From Drosophila pseudoobscura (lineage: Eukaryota > Arthropoda > Insecta > Diptera > Drosophilidae): DNA of 64,000 bases. The DNA is taken from assembly GCF_009870125.1 (NCBI RefSeq), contig NC_046681.1, positions 6,461,001 to 6,525,000 of the forward strand, in the 5' to 3' direction. A program made the position numbers and the translations under genes. Below the pieces are notes generated by a model. The model made no database searches and was not told the origin of the DNA. It worked only from the letters and a program-made list of their open reading frames with translations. Shown in pieces: positions 35,701 to 44,700 of this stretch; position 1 is the first letter of the stretch; each line of letters opens with the position of its first letter.

Positions 35701-38700
35701 TACAGCAGAGTCTTTTCGGAGTGTCGTATAGGTCTTAAAGTCTGTCAGTTCTTTGGGATAGCGGGATAGAAGGGAGGAATCAACCAATCTAATTTCGTTT
35801 CAAATTGACTTTAGCGCTAGCCAAAAGTGATTTCAAATCTTGAATGATTCAATTGACTTTTTATTCTCTCATTAGCAGTTAAATGTAATTTCCCGGCTTT
35901 AATTATACTGGGCCTTTGATATGTTTTGCTACTTTTCTCGGCCTCAGCCCACATGGAGGTGGTTGGCCTGGGCCAAAAGCTGGATGGGCCACACTGCTTC
36001 CGTGGAGTTCCAGGAATTGGTATTTGACCTACTCACGGGTGCGATTTGTTGACTATTTTCGGTGGCTCTTTTCCCCTTGGGGCAGCCCCATTTCGGTAAA
36101 CAGTAAATCAGAAGCCTAAGCCTTGTCTGGCCGGGGTGCATCTATTTTTGGGGCAGACAACCAACAAATAAGCCAATTCATGCTAATGCCGCGTTTGGAA
36201 TGCCAAAAATATGCTGTCCATATTTCAATTTGCAGCCATTTGCATTTGTTGTATGGCCGCTTAGCATAGTCTTAGTGTCTCCCTTTGGAACCCCGACGCC
36301 CCCGTCAATTACGAGTAATTACTGACGCGACGATTCCCTTTCCACAGGAACGGCTGTCCCGCCGATTGGATATGGATTGTGCCGCCGCTCTCCGGCTCCA
36401 TCACGCCCGTGTTCCACCAGGAGATGGCGCTGTACTACCTGAAGCCCTCGTTCGAGTATCAGGACCTCGCCTGGCGCACCCACGTCTGGAAGAAGGGGCG
36501 CGGCGAGAGCAAAGGCAAGAAGCCGCGCCGTAAATTCAATTTCAAACAAATCGCTAGGTAAGTACGGGCACGCGTACCTCCAGCACCGCTTACCGTTCAC
36601 CGTTAACGTGGCGGCGACCTTTGCCTCCACCGATGATGCTGTTGATATCCTTCTGCAGCATCCTTCTGGCCCGTTTATTGTAATTGTCTTTGTGTGACTT
36701 CGGCTGTGTGTAAGAGTATCTGTGTGAGCTCGTTGTGCGAGCGTGTCACACGACAGCATCAGCAGGGATTAGCCCCTAAGTAGATTACATGGATTGTGGT
36801 TTATTGCTGCCGGGACCCACCGCCGCTCCATGATCCATCCCTTACCCATCTCCTGCTCTTGTCAACTCTCTCGGAAAATTCGGAACATTGCATCATGGTT
36901 GTTGTCCGTGGTATTGTTATTTTAAATGTTATTCTTCCCACTCCACTCCCCGGCTGTCTCCTGTCTGAGGCTCCGAGAAGGCAAGGTAGCATATGTGCGG
37001 TGGGACTTGATTGTTATGCAAATTGTACGGCATTATTTTATTTGGATAAAATTAAACACATTTCTCTCTTAAGTTTGTTGTTTATAGTTTTATCAAAGTT
37101 TTCCCAATTTCAGATCAACATAAATCCCCTGTCCTCGTTACTTTGCTTTAAACATACGAGAATGTATTTGGGAGTAGCAGAGTACCGTAAAGTTTAAGTT
37201 AATATTTACTAGTATAGGGCAAATAGCACAATAATATTCTGCAGAACAATCAGCATGGTATATGGTATACTATTTATTTCTAATTTTAATTAATAGTTAT
37301 TCTAATAATAATTAATAACACTACATTCCGCAGCGTCCAGTGGGTCCTTTAATTGATTTACAATATAGTAATTATCAAGAGCGGACCTGCATTGTGTACG
37401 GGCTTAAATCCACATAAGGATCAAGCCGAAACAAACAACTGCGGTCATCCCGAACAAATAAAATCAATTACACAATTAACAAAAGAAATCGCCGATGACG
37501 AGGGAAATATGCGACACCTGCAAATGGCCTTTAAATGAGCCGTGAAAAATACAAATAATTATTCAGCGACCGCACTTTAAATCGTTATATATTAACGATG
37601 TTGTCGGCACTTGCACATTTGCCCAGGCTAATTAATTTTAATTATCTGCAATTGGTCCCATGCGGCGGGTCCGGTACGGGCATCGATTCCCGCCGAACAG
37701 CTCGAAAATTGTCTGTCATATGTTCATTAAAAACTTATCAATTATAATTGTGGAAAGTCGTTTGCAAGTCTCCATTAAATCGAGCACTTACGAAGTGAGA
37801 AACTTTTAATCAGTGCTTAACCGAAGGAAGCTCTGAAAAACCATATACCAGTGCACAACATACGTGTGTATCTATTCAAATATGTATCCGAATGGATGTA
37901 TCTGTATCTGTATAGGGACGAAAAGCTGCAGACATAATTAAGTTTAATTGTTTCAGCACGCGCTGCGTCTCTGGGCTCTGATGAGATGAAATGGAATTAA
38001 ATCAGCGCTGACATCGACAACTTTATGGAAATGAAATTATATTCATGCTCGCACAAAAGTGTGCAACATAATGTGTGGGGTGGTGGGCGGGTGTGGCAGG
38101 ACGAGTGGAGTGGTGTGAAGTGAAGTGAGGCGAAGTGGAGGAGTGCCAGCCATATTGAATTACATTTAAACTGCCTATAAGCATCCATTTCCCCTCTTAT
38201 CCCAAAAAAAAAAGTAGTTCCACGTCAGGAGCAGGCGGGCGGCGGGCGGCGGTCGGCAGTGAAAATGGAACACAATTCGAGTAGAATGAAAAGAGAAAAA
38301 TATCAAACACGAATGGTTCACGGCGTACCCTTTATAAGGGTATGGAATTGTAGATATATGGCCTCGAAAACTTAGGGGACATTTATGGAAAGCACTTGAA
38401 TACACACTTCCAAATATTAGGGGAATATTGAATAATATTCAAAAAAATACTGAAAATACTATATTCTATAGTAATATATTCTACTTACTCACAGAATCTC
38501 AATATACCCCTCCCCAAGAGGAGCAGCGAATATGGGAATCTCGAAAGTAAAGTCGAAGAAGCAGGCGATACGATGTCTGGCTCTGAAGCATCAAGAGTCC
38601 CTCACAGCCCTCCCAGCCTCCCACATACTTACCGCCCCTTCCTGTTCTCATTTATTTGCACTATGCATAACATTTTATGCGATCCTGCTTTAAAAGGGGT

Positions 38701-41700
38701 GCAATAAAACTGCTGGGCCCCGTTCGATTATTGACGAGCCCTGTGTGTGTGTGTTCTCGTGTGTCTCTCTCTCGAGGGTGGTCCTTAGAGCAGCAGAATA
38801 TATGCTCTAGTTGCAGACAATTTTCCAATTATATGGCATGTCAATCAAAGTGCCCATATCGGGCGTCTTGGGCTGGGTGTGCTGCCTGTTATGGCCCTAC
38901 CCACCGACTCAAAGGCTTATGAGTGTAATGACGATGGCCCTGCCGCCGCTGACTAAGCTTTAAGTGCCCCCTCATCTGCCCCAGCCCGGCTCCATGATCT
39001 CTAATCGGTCTTCTCGTTGCAGGGCTGTGAAATTTACATCGAAATTATTTGGACGCGCCTTGTCGAAGCGCATCAAGGCAACGGTTCTGTATGCCACAGA
39101 AACAGGCAAATCCGAGCAATATGCAAAGCAGTTATGCGAGCTCCTTGGACACGCATTCAACGCACAGGTGAGTTTCGGAAGGACCAAGCCCGGAGAATAC
39201 CAGGAAGAGGGCTTCCCTGTGCTGCACGGTCGGTTTTGTTGGGGCGAACAGCATCCATGAACACCAATGATTATCGTAAAGAAGGAATATAATTTAAAAC
39301 CGGGGGATTTTGCCTAGCATAGTTTAATGTGCCCCCAATTTGACATTATAAACCGTTCAACCCACTTCTAAAATTAGCCTCATTTTGGGCATTCTGCGTT
39401 TAACCTGCGACCTTAGCCGACGAGGAAATCCAGCGCCACATAAGACAAATTAGCATAAAAGAGAAATTTACTTTTAAATTTTTGTGGCAGTCCAGTCCTG
39501 TCCTGTCTGGTCCTGTCCAGTCCTTTCCCTCGTCATGTGTGGGGGAAAAGCATCTGCTGCTGGCTGGGAAAATGAGATAAGCCCCAAACACCTGCGACAC
39601 AATAGTCGTGCAAGATACACCCCGACATCACAGCCCAGCACAGGGAGCTCATTAAGCCGCCTCCCTGGTGTACGGGTACGAGCCGGGGCATAGGCCAGGC
39701 TCTAATGACCACAAAAGTGTTTGGCAAAGCAAAAAAAAAACAAAGAGAAGAAGGAAACTACGCACAGCTAAGACATTACATTGTTTATTCATTTAGATCT
39801 ATTGCATGTCCGACTACGATATATCCTCCATAGAGCACGAGGCCTTGTTAATTGTTGTGGCCTCCACCTTTGGCAACGGCGATCCCCCCGAAAACGGAGA
39901 GGTAAGTCCCCCAGATCATATCAGGATAATTAATAGATTAGGCCCATGCCTGCCCCTCAAATGTGAACGAAATGTGAACTTTAATTCTCCGTCGTGCCCT
40001 CAGCTTTTCTCCCAGGAATTGTACGCGCTGCGAGTGCAGGAGTCCGGCGGGCATGGATTGCAGGATTCCAGGTGAGTCCATAAATTCGGGTCTTCCTTTC
40101 CGCTCTTTGCCGGCCCGGGCCTTGCATAAATTTCCTATAAATCAATTTGTTTAAGAACTTCGATGTGGGAGGGGAGCAAGATACAATAGGAAAGAGCGAG
40201 CAAAAATTGCTTTTTAAGCAAGTTTTCTTTCATTTTGAATTTCAAGCTTATGCAAATGGCTCGATGACTCTTCTGCGGCGTTCTGGCTATTAGTTTTTAT
40301 TGCACACTTTCAGGGCCCTGTATCCCTGGGGGTTTGTTCGGTTATGCGCGTACAAGTGGATGTAATTAATTTTATTTGTTGCCGAGCTGATTCCAGGAAG
40401 CTCCCTTACAGAAGGACCTGACAGTGGTTGTCTGCTGTTGCACGGATTCGTTATTTCTGTTGGAAAATATTGCCATTCAAACTATTCGCAGCGGTTTTTG
40501 TTCTATTCTGTATTTCAGCTCGGGGTCCATGTTTTGGGTCACATTATTGCTGACACATGCTTTGAAATTTTGTATTATTAATTGGCTGTTGTTGTTTCGC
40601 CCATCATGCCTCTCTTTCACGCATGCTGGCAGCTTAAAAATGGCGCTCGAATGCCTTCACTCAGCAACACACACACATATGCAGGACAAAGACACGCACT
40701 TAAGTGCGTGCCGCTTGAGGGAGCAGACAAATCCGCGCAATTCCCCCACCAGCCCGCTCTCTACCTCCTTCCCCACCAACAAGAAACAGAAAAAAAACAA
40801 TAACAATAATTTTGTTATTTCGATATTTTCCCTCACGTAGGATACGTCTGTGGAGGGTTTTTATGATGTTGAGGGGATTTCCGCTTGACAACTTTGACAA
40901 CTAAGGACGCACACAGACACACTCACACTCACACTCACATGACTAAATTTATACCCGAAAACCCAGGCGGGGGAGAGCCTGTTGAAAATGAAATTGAAAA
41001 TTCATATGAAAGACAGCGGTGGAGCAGGAGGAGCAGGGGGAGCAGGAAGGGGCAACGGAAGCTGCCGAAGCCCTCCCCTTCGGTAGGAAGCCAATTCAAT
41101 AACATGTGTGTTTTACAAGTCGGGATGTGGCGCATTTTTGATGGAAAAATTCATTAATTGAAATTTAATCTGTGTTTCCCCCGGAGCTAATAAATTTGTG
41201 CGTGTTTATTCCTGTTTATCAATTTGTAGGAGCATTACAATAACCATTGGCTGGGCTGCTGGAGAAGCTCCTGCTCTCCTGCTCTCCTGCTGTCTTCGGT
41301 TTACTAATTAATTTGATTTATTATTGCCCTTATACGGTCCAATTGTGTACATTTAAAGGACTATATGTGCTGCTGGAACAAAGAGGGTTTCTGCAGGTTT
41401 CGTGGAGAGCCGTTAATTGGCATTTCCCCGGCCTACGCTCATCATTAGCATTATGATTAATTGAGCAACGAGTTGCTGAGGCATGGAAAATGTTTGTAGT
41501 AGCTACGAAATTCAATGAACAATTTTGAGAAGAGATATATATAATTTGTCATCTATTTACAATACGTGATTAATGAATCCTCTACAAGGGACATCGCTAG
41601 TACGAGTATTTGCTCGAATTTAGATTGTAAATCTTGAGCCCAAATATTGCTACAAATTTAAAACAATCTCCCATTCCTGCTTGCGGAGACTGCTCGATTT

Positions 41701-44700
41701 CATTATACAAACATTACCGAAATGAGAGCCCGTCTCGTCTCCGACTTGTCCCACGCTGCGTATGAGCAATTTAAGCAATCAAGCTGTTGAGCTCGATGCC
41801 GGCGAGGAGGGCCGGCAGCTCCGGCAGCTCCGGGAGCTCCGGGGAGGCTATCACCATCATGTGAGCCTGAGTGCTGAAGGTTTTCCTTGCTTTTTTCTGC
41901 TTTCCCGCTCGAGTGAGCCCGCCTTGGGCAGGGATGCTGTATTTGTTCTTGCTGTTTTCCCGGGGCATTTTGTCGCTTCGGAAATTGCTTTGCTGTTAAT
42001 TGTTTGCTTCACTTGATTTAATTTTAAAGCCAAGAACTCAAAACTTTGTTGGCAAACTTTCCGAACCCGAAACTGTAATAGTTGCTTAATAGTTTTCAAA
42101 TAGCTGCGAAGCAGAGCAGACTTTTGCTTCTGGGAGTCTAGGGCACATTAGCATCCTCTACATTTCCCTTCCATGAACTTTGATCAAATTGTTGTGGTTG
42201 ACCGGCCAAATGACACTTGCCTTCTGGGGGACGTGATATTAAATGTCCACAAAAGTGCACATTCCGATTCTGGCCCACCTTCCTGGCCTTGTCCTGGTTC
42301 GACTCTGTGATTGTCGGCAGCACGAGTTTGAGGGATCTCAAGCTCACTTAATTGCAGTCTATTAGGCCACCAACGCCTGTGAGAGCTCTTTGAGAGGCGG
42401 CCAGAGCGGGGTGGGCATCCGTATCCTGCTGTTTCTAAACTGCAACTGCCACTGCCACTGCCACTGCCACTGCACCTTTCCAGAATGAGCCACTTAGGCA
42501 GTACTAGACGTCGTCATCTATGACGAGCTATTTTCCATAAAAGTTTTTATGATGATGGCACTAGCACCTATCAGCTCAGCTCGGAGATTACTTCACTTTG
42601 CATAATGAGCAGAGCCAAGCAATTGGATAAAGTTGTTGTTCAAAATGCTTCACATCTGTTTCAATGCCTGCTCTAGAAGCTCTTCATTTCCAAAAAATAA
42701 TTACCAAGACAAGTTGGTTGAAGAGCGACACTTGACTCAAGAATGGCCAGGATAAAGGCGGGAAAGAAGGCACCTTGGCGAATTTATAGTCAGCAGGGAA
42801 TGTACAGAGAGAGAAACTACCCCACAAAAGGTGGGGCCTTCTTATATTTATTCTGGGTAACTCTTTTATAATCTCCATTTTAAGTATCCTGTCAAAGTTC
42901 AGCTAAGCCCGGTACTTTTATCGTCCTGCAAGGGTATTCCACGGTGCTCACATCGCTTTCATTTTCCCAGTGTGTACAGCCAATTCTCGGCACAAGTTGG
43001 CAGCATTTTAATTATGGCGCAGTTCAGGATTTCCAGTCTAACTGCCTGGCCCTTGTTTGTGTTATGCTCTTGCACCTGCCTGGGCCCCTCTCCGGCCCCC
43101 ACTGAACTACAGCTGTAAATTACAACACTCTTTTCACGCTGTGCTGCACTTCTGGGATGCTGCTACGGCAGGTAAAAGGCGATGCTTTCTCTGTTTGTTT
43201 GCGTGTGGAATCGTTTTTCTCCCTCTTCTCTGCCGCTGCCGCTGCTCCTGCTCTTGCTACAGCTGTTGTGTTTGCGCGGCAAGGAGCGTGTCGTGTGATT
43301 AAGTTGATAAGCGTCACTCAGCTTTCAACGGAGCGCCAGAGACGATAAGACAGGAGAAGATGGGGGCGGGCGAAGGCGCTCGCATTGATAAATGGCACGA
43401 GTACATGAGCGGGAAATGGATAACAGGAGATCCTGTCCTGGTGGAGCGGAACACCAATTACAGTGCCTGTGAATCTGTGGCTAATGAGCGGTGGCCCAAA
43501 AGTGGTTGATGTGAAAATAACTGGATTACGCTCACACGCCAAACCGCAAGCCCTTTGACCTTAAAATGGAAACGATTAATTTGAAAAGATTACAAAGAGG
43601 CAACTGTTTTCATCGAAATGAGATTTCTTTTAAGGGTTATAACTCTTTGATTGCCATGGGGATTGGGAAAATAGTGGTAATAGGGAAAACAGCTTTAGGA
43701 AGCTGCGAAGTGTTTCATGTGTTTAAGGTCATATCTTCTCACAGGGAAATAACCTTTTTAATACTTGTAATAATATTATAATAGAATACTCCGCTCGACT
43801 CCACCACTGCCACCACTGCCAGCCCTTCAGCCACTCGTAATCCCTGGCAGTCTCGGCTCCATCATTCGCTGTTAACAAGCTCCTACATCTGGCAAGCTCA
43901 ATGTCGGCTCTGGGCCCGTCGTGGGTCCCAGGGCTTACGCTCGCCCGCCGCTCGCAACAGGTTTTTACGACTCCGCCAAAGCCATAAACTTTGACCCAAA
44001 GCCAAGTTGAGCAGCAGGAGCTCAAATAGTTTTAAACGCACTCTGGCACCGGGACCCCGGCCAGATGCAGTTGGCAGCTTGCCCTGGTCCCCGTCTCCGG
44101 CTGCAGGCAGACTGGCCAAGAGCGGATCTTTTCCCTTTAAAGAGTGCCATTGTTCATTGTTGAATCATCACTCAACTGGGACCGGCCGAGGGGGACTGCA
44201 GTCGGGTGCAGGGAATGCCCCACATGCTGGGAGGAAGAGCCTCCCGAGCTGGGTTTTCCTGACGAGCTGCTGACGAGCGGATGATTACGTCTCTTTTTTT
44301 TTAGTGAATTGCTCGCACAGTTGCGTCTAAGTCCAAGGCTTGCCGGGTCCGTCCTCGTCCTCGTCCCTGTTCAGTCCTGCCCTCCGCCTACTTTTGGCTC
44401 ATTTTATTTTTGGTATTTTTTGCACATTTCTCCCCATTCGTTAGCTACATCAAATGACAAGCGTAATAAATGTTGTGCTGTCAGTCTCTTCTGTGCCTCT
44501 TATTGTTGCCTCCTTTGGCGTGTTTTGTTCATTGTCTCGTTCCTGCACAACAACAGCGGTGGGAGGTGGGAGGCCGGAGGCGCCCTTGACCACGCCTCGT
44601 TCCTTTTGTGGGGAGCCTTTGTGAAATACGATCCCAAAGAAAAGAAGCCTGCCTCGTCCTCCCTACAGACCCGATTTTAATTTGAGTGTTTTCAGTCCTT

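Larger units (their letters stand above)
26766..36557 (+). other. Nos: Nos exons for the haem/oxygenase domain
   Basis: Eight exons from [12 protein letters not shown] to FNFKQIAR encode the oxygenase part. The C-X4-C zinc pair at the dimer interface, the thiolate haem ligand and the arginine-binding Glu are all intact, so a catalytic oxygenase is expected. The introns between these exons are 92 to 2228 bases long. Confidence 0.85.

Noticed and set aside
38070-38145. G-rich stretch as a possible G-quadruplex or control site
   Set aside because: The runs are mostly two or three G with uneven loops, so I could not support a stable structure from sequence alone.
40424-40840. 138-codon plus-strand frame in a Nos intron
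   Set aside because: No domain, a low-complexity Lys/Asn tail, overlap with another open frame, and placement inside a well-bounded intron.
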